From Fibrobacter sp. (GTDB lineage: Bacteria > Fibrobacterota > Fibrobacteria > Fibrobacterales > Fibrobacteraceae): 64,000 nt of DNA. The translations under genes were made by a program, and so were the position numbers. The notes beneath the pieces were generated by a model. That model was not told the DNA's origin. It made no database searches and was given only the letters and a program-made list of their open reading frames with translations. The stretch covers positions 124,001 to 188,000 of the forward strand of contig JAKSIF010000001.1 of NCBI GenBank assembly GCA_024398965.1. Reading direction: 5' to 3'. Positions 18,402 through 27,031 of the stretch are shown piece after piece. Numbering within the stretch: position 1 is the stretch's first letter; every line of letters begins with the position of its first letter.

Positions 18402-19376
18402 ATGAAACCCATCGGAGGCTATTTTGAATGGGAGTTCCCATCCGCAGAGAAATACACCCTGCATGAAAATGCTGTTTTTTTGAATAGCGGACGTCACTCC
18501 TTTGAATATATCTTACGAGGTTTACCCAACGTAAGAACAGTCTGGATTCCATATTTCACATGTGATGTTGTGTTACAGCCTCTTCAAAAGATGGGGCTAT
18601 CCTGGAAATTTTATCACATCAATGAAAAATTTGAAATAGCTGATAAAATCAAATTAAGCCAGGACGAAATTCTTGTTTACACAAACTACTACGGGATCAT
18701 GGATAGTTATTGCAAACATATCGTAGAAGTTTTTAAAGATCGAGTGGTCCTAGACAATGCACAAGCTCTTTTTTGCAAAGCAATCCCCAACGGAAATCAA
18801 TTTTACAGCCCCCGCAAATTCATGGGATTGCCTGACGGAGGCATCGTCGTAGCAACAATTCCTGACACGTCTACGGATTTGCCCATAGACTATTCATTCG
18901 ACCGATGTTCCCACCTTTTAAAGCGATTAGAGCTTGTCCCCTCAGATGGATACGGCGATTTCAAAGCGAATAGCAGGAAAATTGCGGAATCTGCTCTTTG
19001 CAGAATGAGTAACATTTCTAAATCTATTCTTTTTTCGGCCAACCTCGATAGAATCAAACAAAGACGACGTGAAAATTTTTCTACACTTCACAAAGTATTG
19101 GCTAAAACAAACAGGTTGGTTATTCCGTCAATAGATTCTTTTGAATGTCCTTTGATCTATCCTTATTGGTCAAGCAATGGAAACGTTCTCAAGAAAAAAT
19201 TGATTGAGCAGGACATCTTTGTTGCAACGTACTGGCCCAATGTATTTGACTGGGCTGCAGAAAAAGATTTAGAATACTGCATTGCAAACAATGTAGTATG
19301 CCTACCAATCGACCAAAGATACGACAGTGCAGACATGGAAAGAATTACAAAGGTAATCCAAGAGGAAATGAAATGA
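18402..19376 (+). CDS. Divergent DegT-like PLP-dependent aminotransferase (second copy)
   Basis: 324 residues, shorter than the usual ~370. Fold-type-I features: NSGRHSFEYIL near the N-terminus, VVLDNAQALF (about 117-126, the PLP-stacking Asp) and FYSPRKFMGLPDGG with the likely Schiff-base Lys139. Overall divergent from the DegT gene at 16055. AAGGGA precedes the ATG. The sequence is visibly AT-richer than its neighbours (many AAA, TTT, ATT codons), suggesting a different history. Its TGA overlaps the next start (ATGA at 19373), coupling it to the second ATP-grasp gene. Confidence 0.75.
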   Translation: MKPIGGYFEWEFPSAEKYTLHENAVFLNSGRHSFEYILRGLPNVRTVWIPYFTCDVVLQPLQKMGLSWKFYHINEKFEIADKIKLSQDEILVYTNYYGIMDSYCKHIVEVFKDRVVLDNAQALFCKAIPNGNQFYSPRKFMGLPDGGIVVATIPDTSTDLPIDYSFDRCSHLLKRLELVPSDGYGDFKANSRKIAESALCRMSNISKSILFSANLDRIKQRRRENFSTLHKVLAKTNRLVIPSIDSFECPLIYPYWSSNGNVLKKKLIEQDIFVATYWPNVFDWAAEKDLEYCIANNVVCLPIDQRYDSADMERITKVIQEEMK

Positions 19377-20653
19377 GCGATCTAAAGGGAAAAAAACTTC
19401 TCATTATCGGCGCCACAAAAACCGAGAGTGATATTGTACGTTACGCAAAGGCTGCAGGTATATACACAATCGTCGCTGATTACCACCCAGATTCTCCGGC
19501 AAAAAAAGACGCTGACAAAGCCGTTTTAGTAGATGCACTGAATGTTGATGATCTTGTTGAGCTCTGCAAAAAAGAAAAAGTTGACGGCGTAATCACAGGC
19601 TTTGTTGACATTTTGCTTAGGCCCTACATGGAAGTTTGCAAACGACTTGGCTTGCCTTGCTATATCACTGAAAAAATGCTAAGCATGTCCACCAACAAGG
19701 TTGATTTCAAGGAAACATGTGATAAATATGGCGTTCCTGTTCCACAGACTTACCTCATGGGTAATAAAATTGACAGGAAAATTCTCGATTGCATTTCCTA
19801 CCCCGTATTTGTAAAGCCTCTTGATGGCAGCGGATCTCGCGGCGCAGGAGTTTGTCATAACGAGAAAGAACTCAAGGAACGATTCGAAGAAGCTGTAAGT
19901 TATTCTGCTAGTGGAAACGCAATCATTGAAGATTATATCAGTGGACGAGAATTCCTTTTAGACTATATTGCTGTCAACGGAGAATTTAGACTTCTATCAA
20001 TCTTTGATCGCTTTATGGCATCAGACCGTGGTAGTGCAATCAATTACTCCACCATCAGCATGTCGCCCTCTAAAGCCGTTGATTTCTACCTTGACAACAT
20101 AAACCAGACCGTCATCAACATGTTCAAAAGCGAAGGTTTCACGGATGGAGTATTGTTCATGCAAGGATACTTCGACGGAACTAGAATTAAATTCTTTGAA
20201 ATGGGTTGTCGTCTCGGAGGCTCCTATTTCAACCATGAGCAAGCTTGTCTTGGCTACAACGCCATGGACATGATTATTCAATTCGCTTTGACAGGAAAAA
20301 TGGTCGAGGACATTAATACCATTAGTGAAGAATCTGCAAGGTACAAAAAATACGCATTGGACTGCAACTATCTTCTAAAGGGATTCGACGAAACCGTAAC
20401 AACCATCAAGGGAATGGAAAAAATAGAATCTCTTCCTGAATGTATTGAAATCCAAAAGTATCATGATGTCGGATACCACTACAGCAAAGACCGAACTGTT
20501 GATAGACCAATGATGGTTGCTGAAATCGTCGCCGAAAGCAAGGACGACGTATTCAGACTGGTAAACTTTATCAACAAGGAATATGACGTTCTTAATGAAC
20601 ACGGAGACTCTTTGCTGATGGAAAAACTTGATCCAGACGCTCTATTTCAGTAA
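19373..20653 (+). CDS. ATP-grasp ligase (second copy)
   Basis: 426 residues from the ATG at 19373; an upstream in-frame ATG at 19298 lies inside the previous gene and is rejected because GAGG precedes 19373 and the ATGA overlap is typical. N-terminal Rossmann part (GKKLLIIGATKTESDIVRYA), ATP-grasp core with FVKPLDGSGSRGAGV (about 145-160) and KFFEMGCRLGG (metal and phosphate binding). Clearly related to the 17180 protein in order and motifs but divergent, so the two probably use different amine or acid partners. AT-rich like the gene before it. Confidence 0.87.
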   Translation: MSDLKGKKLLIIGATKTESDIVRYAKAAGIYTIVADYHPDSPAKKDADKAVLVDALNVDDLVELCKKEKVDGVITGFVDILLRPYMEVCKRLGLPCYITEKMLSMSTNKVDFKETCDKYGVPVPQTYLMGNKIDRKILDCISYPVFVKPLDGSGSRGAGVCHNEKELKERFEEAVSYSASGNAIIEDYISGREFLLDYIAVNGEFRLLSIFDRFMASDRGSAINYSTISMSPSKAVDFYLDNINQTVINMFKSEGFTDGVLFMQGYFDGTRIKFFEMGCRLGGSYFNHEQACLGYNAMDMIIQFALTGKMVEDINTISEESARYKKYALDCNYLLKGFDETVTTIKGMEKIESLPECIEIQKYHDVGYHYSKDRTVDRPMMVAEIVAESKDDVFRLVNFINKEYDVLNEHGDSLLMEKLDPDALFQ

Positions 20654-20703
20654 GATTCAATTTCTATCAACCTATATACCTTTAGAACAAAGGAGACCAT
20701 TCC

Positions 20704-21756
20704 ATGAAGATTGCAATTATTGGCGCAGGTAATTCCGGTTGCGCACAATCGATAAAATTAATGCAAAATGGCCATCAGGTAAATTTGATCAAGACGTCTC
20801 ACAGTCTGCACGACGATAATTTCGATTACCTTGTAAAAACAGGAAAAATCAGTTGTCTCGATACAACCGACAACAATAGGGAATTCTCCCTTGAGCCAAG
20901 CCTAATCACAAGAGATTTAGAAAAAGGTCTTGAAGGCACCGAAGTCGTCATGATTTTAACACAGAGTCTGCAACATCGTGATTTGGCTTCCAAGATCGGG
21001 CCCTTACTTAAGGACGGTCAGATAGTATTCCTTATTCCCGGCAACATGGGGTCAACCCAATTCGCCAAATACACCAAAGGCAAGCACATCATTTACGTAG
21101 AAGGCGAATCAACGCCCTACGACGCCCGAATCATAGCCCCCGGCAAGGTCGAAATCCTTTTCAAGAACGTCCGAAACGCAGTTTCTTTCCTCCACAAGGA
21201 AGACGAGAAATATTTGCCCGTCGTGACATCCCTGTTCGGTACACACAAGTTCCTGAGAACAAACATCATCGAATCCACTCTGCACAACCCCAACATGGTA
21301 GTCCATACTATTGGCGCAATCATGTCTGCAAGCCGTATTGAGTACGCCAAGGGTGAATTCTGGATGTACCGTGAATCATTTTCACCTTCCATCTGGAACA
21401 TGATTGAAAAGCTGGATGAAGAAAAGAAGCAAGTTATTCGAGCCTATGGCGGTGAAAACGCAATCAACTATCTTGACGCATGCAAATGGAGAAACGAAGA
21501 AGACCTTTCCATAGACAGCCTTCAGGTATTTAGGAACTATGCGGCAACAGGAGGTCCCAAGGGCCCGGACAGTCTGAACACACGCTACATCTACGAAGAT
21601 GTTCCAATGGAATTGTGCATGTTGGAAAAACTTGCAGCCTACAAGGGTATCGCCACACCAATTGCGTCAGCATTAATCACCATAGCCTCCGCCTTGAAAT
21701 CCACCGACTACAGGAAGACCAGCTACGACATTTCCGACATAAAGGATTACATTTAG
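20704..21756 (+). CDS. NAD(P)-dependent octopine/nopaline dehydrogenase family protein
   Basis: 350 residues. GxGxxG dinucleotide loop IGAGNSG (6-12), then the octopine dehydrogenase C-terminal domain (about 180-320) with the catalytic-type histidine in NMVVHTIGAIMSASR (His201). The family reductively condenses an alpha-keto acid with the amino group of an amino acid to give an opine. A strong AAAGGAG lies ten bases before the ATG. Placed behind two aminotransferase/ATP-grasp pairs inside a glycan locus, it suggests an opine-type substituent; this is inference. Confidence 0.85.
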   Translation: MKIAIIGAGNSGCAQSIKLMQNGHQVNLIKTSHSLHDDNFDYLVKTGKISCLDTTDNNREFSLEPSLITRDLEKGLEGTEVVMILTQSLQHRDLASKIGPLLKDGQIVFLIPGNMGSTQFAKYTKGKHIIYVEGESTPYDARIIAPGKVEILFKNVRNAVSFLHKEDEKYLPVVTSLFGTHKFLRTNIIESTLHNPNMVVHTIGAIMSASRIEYAKGEFWMYRESFSPSIWNMIEKLDEEKKQVIRAYGGENAINYLDACKWRNEEDLSIDSLQVFRNYAATGGPKGPDSLNTRYIYEDVPMELCMLEKLAAYKGIATPIASALITIASALKSTDYRKTSYDISDIKDYI

Positions 21757-21769
21757 GTTTTTTAGCACC

Positions 21770-22726
21770 ATGAATGATCAACCACTCGTTAGCATTCTTT
21801 GCGCGGCATTTAATCAAGAAAAATACATAGCTCAAACGATTGAAGGCTTTCTCATGCAGAAGGTCGATTTTCCCGTTGAAATCATCATACACGATGATGC
21901 GTCAACAGACAGGACAGCCGACATCATCCGCAAGTACGAGAAAGAATACCCGAACAAGATAAAAGGCATTTACCAAACAGAAAACCAATATTCAAAAAAG
22001 GTTCCAATTTGGGATACGTTCATCTACCCTAAGGCAACGGGAAAATACTTCGCCGAGTGCGAAGGCGACGATTACTGGACAGACCCCAACAAGCTGAAAA
22101 TGCAAGTTGACTTTCTAGAAAGTCACGAAGACTATGTCGCAATTGGCCACAACGTACGCATCGTTGACGACAGCGGTGCTCCCATGACCCAGGACAATCC
22201 CATCTGGAGAAAGTGGTTCACCACCTATACCTGCATGGAAGACAGGGACTACACCCTTCAGGATTTTGAAAAAGGAATCATGTTCGGTCATAGCTGCACT
22301 CGCATATTCAGAAGTTCCATCCAAAAACGGCAAGCGGATCCGAATCGAAAGGAAATCAAAATGAGCCACACAAATGGTGACGTGGCCTTATCACTCCGCT
22401 GCTTTTGCACTGGAAAAGTTCGCTGTTGTTCATTAGTAGCTGCAGACCACAGAAAGTCCATATCCAATGACAGCTGGACATCCAAGACCTACAAAAAGAA
22501 CATGACCCGTCGCGACATTCTCTCCCTTTTTGAACAGGAGGAATTCGCCAACAGCTATGGAATTTTTCCGGACTTTACAGACCAGCAATATCGTCATGTT
22601 CGTGCATCCTTCAAACTTTTCCTTCATACCAAGAGTTGGAAGGATTTTTCCATATTCATAGGCAATTTACGGATTATAAAGCACAAGTTTAAATTCCTTA
22701 AGAGACTTTTAAAGCTCGGTACGTAA
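21770..22726 (+). CDS. Glycosyltransferase family 2
   Basis: 318 residues. GT-A fold: VSILCAAFNQEKYIAQTI (7-24), IIHDDASTDRT (UDP-binding, about 38-48) and ECEGDDYWTDP (about 93-103) as the DxD-like and acceptor region. No membrane anchor, so peripheral on the cytoplasmic face. The C-terminal part is basic. Probably adds one residue of the repeat unit; sugar and linkage unknown. Confidence 0.88.
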   Translation: MNDQPLVSILCAAFNQEKYIAQTIEGFLMQKVDFPVEIIIHDDASTDRTADIIRKYEKEYPNKIKGIYQTENQYSKKVPIWDTFIYPKATGKYFAECEGDDYWTDPNKLKMQVDFLESHEDYVAIGHNVRIVDDSGAPMTQDNPIWRKWFTTYTCMEDRDYTLQDFEKGIMFGHSCTRIFRSSIQKRQADPNRKEIKMSHTNGDVALSLRCFCTGKVRCCSLVAADHRKSISNDSWTSKTYKKNMTRRDILSLFEQEEFANSYGIFPDFTDQQYRHVRASFKLFLHTKSWKDFSIFIGNLRIIKHKFKFLKRLLKLGT

Positions 22727-22745
22727 TCCGCAAAATGAGGTTCTC

Positions 22746-23720
22746 ATGACATTCGTCTACGTTCTCGTCAGCAACGAAAAAGACACTTATTATGAACAAA
22801 CCATGATAAGCGCCCAAAGTCTTTTGCAACACAACCAAGATGCCAATGTCGTCATCCTTGTCGATCAAGGAACCGCAGAAACATTTACAGGCAAGAGAAC
22901 CTATCACGAAAATCTTGGTGTAAACATCCGCGAAATCCAGGTTCCTGAGCAATACAATAACCGCGACCGTTCCCGTTTTCTAAAGACAACCATGTACAAC
23001 TACATCGACGAAGATTTCCTCTTTATCGATGGAGACACCCTGATTTGCGACAAGCTGGATTGCAAAGAAATCACAAAGGCCGCCGACTCGCAGGAAATCA
23101 ACATCGGCATGGTGCTGGACCGTCACCAGAAAATTTCCGGTAGCAGCTACGAGAATTTTTACGACTTGCGCTCAAAGCCCCTGCACTGGCGTTCCGGATA
23201 CCAGGACAAGCATTTCAACAGTGGCGTCATTTGGGTTAAAAAATCCCCCGAGGCAAAGCAGTTCTTTGACGAATGGCACAAACTGTGGAAAGAAACTTTG
23301 GAAAAGTATTCCGTGGTTTACGACCAGACTGCACTAAACGAAGTGAACGCGCGCCTTGAAGGTATTGTCAAGGAAATTGACGGAACATGGAACTGCCAGG
23401 CAACCCGCAGGTCTTCCTTCTTGAAATTCTTGAACAACGCCAAGATCATGCATTACTACGCAAGTTTTGGACTCAACTGCTTCGACCTGGCAGACAAGAA
23501 CTTGCAAAGAACCATACTTGATGATTCCCACAAGGAACTGGACTCCATCATGGCAAATCCCAAAGTCGCATTCAGCTCTGTACAAGACGTAAATGCCGAC
23601 TTGACTTCCGTGAAAATCCAGAGAACAGCTTTTTACAGGGCCATCGTCTTTATTTACAAGCACCTGCGATTTGCGTACAGCATCGTTGATAAAGTTTGCA
23701 GTCTGTTTATTCGCAAATGA
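22746..23720 (+). CDS. GT-A glycosyltransferase (GT8-like)
   Basis: 324 residues. FVYVLVSNEKDTYYEQTMIS opens the Rossmann-like half and FLFIDGDTLIC (about 93-103) supplies the DxD metal motif; HFNSGVIWVKKS (about 157-168) resembles the conserved acceptor-side NSG region of GT8 proteins. Retaining GT8 enzymes use UDP-sugars. Its TGA overlaps the next start (ATGA at 23717). Confidence 0.78.
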   Translation: MTFVYVLVSNEKDTYYEQTMISAQSLLQHNQDANVVILVDQGTAETFTGKRTYHENLGVNIREIQVPEQYNNRDRSRFLKTTMYNYIDEDFLFIDGDTLICDKLDCKEITKAADSQEINIGMVLDRHQKISGSSYENFYDLRSKPLHWRSGYQDKHFNSGVIWVKKSPEAKQFFDEWHKLWKETLEKYSVVYDQTALNEVNARLEGIVKEIDGTWNCQATRRSSFLKFLNNAKIMHYYASFGLNCFDLADKNLQRTILDDSHKELDSIMANPKVAFSSVQDVNADLTSVKIQRTAFYRAIVFIYKHLRFAYSIVDKVCSLFIRK

Positions 23721-24559
23721 TTCGAATTATCGTCATTCTTTTCGCCTTGTATCCCTTCATGAATTCCTTTTCCTACGGAAAGGAACTGAAGTACGCCACA
23801 TGGAACATACGTTGGGAAGATCCCAAGGATGTTGAAAAAGGCGATGGCTGGGAAAAGCGGAAAGAGCCTATCGCCAACGTCATCAAGCATCATGACTTCG
23901 ACATCATCGGCCTCCAGGAAGGAAGTCCCTACCGCCTAAAACAGCTGATGGAACTTTTGCCCGACTACGAAATCATCCTGTCCGACACAATGGAATACAA
24001 CCCCATCGTTGTTCGCAAGGGAATGTTTGACGTCGTTGACTTCGGACGATTCTATCTTTCGAAGACTCCCGAAAAGAAAAGCAAAAGTTGGGATTCCAAG
24101 CATGCCCGATACTGCACCTGGGCAAAACTGAGACTTGACCAGGATTCACTCTACGTATTTAACGTCCATTTCGACTATCACGGCAAAGAAGCGCAGGCAG
24201 AAAGCGCCCTGCTGATGAACAAGAAGATTCTCGCCATGGCAGGAAGCGCTCCGTTCATTTTTGCCGGCGACCTAAACTTTACCGCGGATTCCAAGTCATA
24301 CCAAAATTTGGGAACTTGCATCAGGATGAACGACGCCAGGAAAATTGCAGATTCCACAAAGGCTCCGAACGGCAGCTACAACTACTTTAATCCGAATCGT
24401 CACAGCGAATGGACCTTTGATCATATTTTAGTATCTCCGTTAATCAAGGTATTCCGTCATGAGATCCTCAACGAAACCTACAGCGACGGAGACAAACTTC
24501 GTTACCCGTCAGACCATTCACCCGTAACAGTTCGGTTCGAATTACTCCGCGATAATTAG
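23717..24559 (+). CDS. Secreted endonuclease/exonuclease/phosphatase-fold (EEP) protein
   Basis: 280 residues from the ATG at 23717 that overlaps the previous stop; a TTG at 23696 is less likely. Signal peptide about 1-20. All EEP motifs are present: ATWNIRWED, IIGLQEGS (Glu metal ligand), FAGDLNF (Asp/Asn), WTFDHILVS and PSDHSPVTVRF (Asp-His). The fold hydrolyses phosphoesters: nucleic acids, phosphoinositides or sphingomyelin. Inside a glycan locus that makes CDP-glycerol, a periplasmic phosphodiesterase acting on a phosphate-containing polymer or its lipid carrier is conceivable but unproven. Confidence 0.87.
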   Translation: MIRIIVILFALYPFMNSFSYGKELKYATWNIRWEDPKDVEKGDGWEKRKEPIANVIKHHDFDIIGLQEGSPYRLKQLMELLPDYEIILSDTMEYNPIVVRKGMFDVVDFGRFYLSKTPEKKSKSWDSKHARYCTWAKLRLDQDSLYVFNVHFDYHGKEAQAESALLMNKKILAMAGSAPFIFAGDLNFTADSKSYQNLGTCIRMNDARKIADSTKAPNGSYNYFNPNRHSEWTFDHILVSPLIKVFRHEILNETYSDGDKLRYPSDHSPVTVRFELLRDN

Positions 24560-24567
24560 TATATTTG
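24560..24567 (+). promoter_or_regulatory. TAnnTTTG promoter element before the polymerase gene
   Basis: TATATTTG is separated from the ATG at 24572 by only four bases (ACAA). No Shine-Dalgarno. A transcript from this element would start at or very near the A of the start codon. Confidence 0.5.
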
Positions 24568-24571
24568 ACAA

Positions 24572-25963
24572 ATGAGCTTTGTTGTTCTGCTACTCTTCTT
24601 CGGGCTTATAGCCTACATGTTCCTAACCGACACCCAAGGCAGATTTTTGGTGCTGGTTATTGGTACAGTACTTTTCCCGACAACAGCTCTTTTCATCAAG
24701 AATCCATCAGTTTCCCCCCAACATATTTTTCTATACGCTTTTTTCTTTATTGAATTTTTTAAAGATCGGCAAAATTTCAATAAAAGTATATCTACAAATC
24801 TGCTCCTTGTTCCGATGGGGATCAGCATTCTCAGTTACATATTCACGGCAATCTACAACTCCGGAATAGCCTCCAAGGATATGTACTACGGCATACGAGA
24901 CGTCATCGATGGATTCGGCTATATTTATGCGGCTTTCATATGCGGTAGAAAAACGAATGTGTACGATTTCGCAAAGAAGCTGATTCCTTTTGCCTTGATC
25001 ATTTGTTTTTTCGGCATTGCAGAAATTCTTCTGGGAGACAACATTCCCTATAGATTGGTCAACAGCGCATTCCCCTACTACGAAGGAAGCCAGGATTTAA
25101 ATTCTTCCCTAAACTTTAGAGACAGTTGGAGACTCAGATCCTGCTTTACAACAAAGCATCCCACAGCCTTCGGAACACTGCTAATGAGCATGTTCCTGTT
25201 CTATGTGCCCTACTTTAAAAAAGTTGATCCTGAGCAAAAAAAGATCATCATCGTCTTGGCCCTACTCGCATTGAACATGGTCCTCTGTGGCTCGAGAACG
25301 GCTATGATTTGCGCGGTCATTGGCGTTGGTCTATACATATTTGTCAAGCTCGGCCCATTCCTAAAAATTCTAATCGCAGGAATTGCCATTTTTTCTTCGT
25401 CCGTAGTATTCGCTATCATGCTGGAGAATTTTCAGACAAATACAGAGCACGGCGGATCATCCCTAGACTTCAGAACCTCCCAGCTGATTTTCTCTGTAGC
25501 AGCAATTTACAACTCTCCAATTCTTGGAAACGGCAACAAGTATACATCCCATGTCATCTTCGGCGAAGAAACAAGAGCATCCGACAGCAGCGGCAACGAC
25601 CTTGGCGGCTTGGAATCCGTGGTATTCTCGCTGCTTATAGATAGAGGATTCCTAGGATTATTTTCCTACTACCTTTTCCTGATATGGATGTTCGTTCTAC
25701 TGTTCCGGTACAGGGAAAAACTGCATCAAATCAGCGGAGGGTTTGCCCTAATCGCAAGCGGAACGCTGTTCTTAACACTTTCAGGAACTATCGGAAACAG
25801 CTCCTCGTTCCTCTTCCTGTTTACGGGAATCCAGCTGGGGTACATTTCCCAGCACAAACAAATCGCCTACGAAAACAATACTGAAGTCAGCGACACAGAA
25901 GACGACTCCGGCAAAATCAAAAATGGAGCCGACGAATCAAGCAACAAAGCTAGTGTCGTTTGA
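24572..25963 (+). CDS. wzy: O-antigen polymerase/ligase-like membrane protein
   Basis: 463 residues with about ten to twelve hydrophobic segments and a larger polar loop near 290-350 (NTEHGGSSLDFRTSQL and GNGNKYTSH), the usual topology of the Wzy/WaaL superfamily. The C-terminal ~40 residues are acidic and soluble. It would polymerise or ligate lipid-linked repeat units at the periplasmic side of the inner membrane. Family assignment rests on topology and position, so ligase versus polymerase is open. Its 3' end overlaps the convergent glycosyltransferase by 14 bases. Confidence 0.75.
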   Translation: MSFVVLLLFFGLIAYMFLTDTQGRFLVLVIGTVLFPTTALFIKNPSVSPQHIFLYAFFFIEFFKDRQNFNKSISTNLLLVPMGISILSYIFTAIYNSGIASKDMYYGIRDVIDGFGYIYAAFICGRKTNVYDFAKKLIPFALIICFFGIAEILLGDNIPYRLVNSAFPYYEGSQDLNSSLNFRDSWRLRSCFTTKHPTAFGTLLMSMFLFYVPYFKKVDPEQKKIIIVLALLALNMVLCGSRTAMICAVIGVGLYIFVKLGPFLKILIAGIAIFSSSVVFAIMLENFQTNTEHGGSSLDFRTSQLIFSVAAIYNSPILGNGNKYTSHVIFGEETRASDSSGNDLGGLESVVFSLLIDRGFLGLFSYYLFLIWMFVLLFRYREKLHQISGGFALIASGTLFLTLSGTIGNSSSFLFLFTGIQLGYISQHKQIAYENNTEVSDTEDDSGKIKNGADESSNKASVV

Positions 25964-27020
25964 TTTTAGAACGCAGTTCGTACATGAGAGCTACGGCAAA
26001 GTATAGTCCTCGACCGACAAGCTTCCCGTAGCTCCTTTCATTTCCACAAAGCTTTAATTTGCCGGCACTTGCTACTGCGGCACAATACGGTTCTGCAGCA
26101 AGTACATCCTTAAAGGCCTTATAGCGGCTTAGAAAAGATCCTTTTGATCCTCTGCAGAAAAAGCTGCGCAAGGCCATCTTTTTCGTCAAGAACAGAGCCC
26201 GAGCAAGATAAGCATCTTGTAAGTGAGCGGCGCCAGAAACATCAATAAAGTTCTTCACTTCCGCAAGAATATTGGCACTATCGCTTACCAGCCTGTCTTC
26301 GTTAATATGGCAAAGGGAGTTATTCAAAATGCGATAATGATATGTAGGTACCGGCCTGTAGGCAACAACCTTTGCCTGTTGGAAAACCTGAAGGGCAACA
26401 AGGCCGTCTTCATACAGTTTCAATAATCCATTGAACCTAATTTCATGATCCGTCAAGATCGAACGACGAATCAGCTTAGTCCACAAAGCAGAAAACATGT
26501 AGCCGCATGTCGCGGAAGGGTATGGCGAATAACCGCGATACAGAACTGTAGACTGAATACGGCCAATTACGTCGCGGGAATCCGTTAGGAATCCTTGAGC
26601 AAAGAAATTGCACACAGGCTCAACCACATCAGTCTTGCCCGCAAAGGATTCCTTCCATACAAAGTGATCTGTTATAACCACATCGGCTTTGCCGCTTTCA
26701 GAGGCCTCAAACATATTGCGTAAAGCATCTGCTTCAAGCCAGTCATCCGAATCCACAAACAGCACATATTCGCCGATCGCCGCAGCCAGTCCATCATTAC
26801 GGGCAGCAGAAACACCACCGTTGGGCTTGTGGATCACCCGAATTCGGCTATCTCTGGCAGCATACTCATCCAGAATTGCCGGAGACTCATCGGGACTGCC
26901 ATCGTCGACAGCAACAATTTCCCAATCCTTAAAGGACTGGTTGCAAATGCTATCCAAACATTCACGCAAGTACTTTGCTGAATTATATACAGGGATAACA
27001 ATACTGACTCTAGGAGCCAT
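25950..27020 (-). CDS. Glycosyltransferase family 2
   Basis: 356 residues. RVSIVIPVYNSAKYLRECLD (4-23), VAVDDGSPDES (35-45), GGVSAARNDGL (about 68-78) and VDSDDWLE (about 91-98, DxD) are the standard GT2 set. TAGGAG lies nine bases before the ATG. Last gene of the minus-strand arm (ugd, licD, licD, GT2). Soluble, likely peripheral at the inner membrane. Confidence 0.9.
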   Translation of the reverse strand: MAPRVSIVIPVYNSAKYLRECLDSICNQSFKDWEIVAVDDGSPDESPAILDEYAARDSRIRVIHKPNGGVSAARNDGLAAAIGEYVLFVDSDDWLEADALRNMFEASESGKADVVITDHFVWKESFAGKTDVVEPVCNFFAQGFLTDSRDVIGRIQSTVLYRGYSPYPSATCGYMFSALWTKLIRRSILTDHEIRFNGLLKLYEDGLVALQVFQQAKVVAYRPVPTYHYRILNNSLCHINEDRLVSDSANILAEVKNFIDVSGAAHLQDAYLARALFLTKKMALRSFFCRGSKGSFLSRYKAFKDVLAAEPYCAAVASAGKLKLCGNERSYGKLVGRGLYFAVALMYELRSKIKRH

Positions 27021-27031
27021 GAAACAGACTC

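Noticed and set aside
25950-25963. A 14-base overlap of the wzy and glycosyltransferase ends as a regulatory element
   Set aside because: Convergent 3' overlaps of this size are common in compact genomes and no hairpin is seen there.
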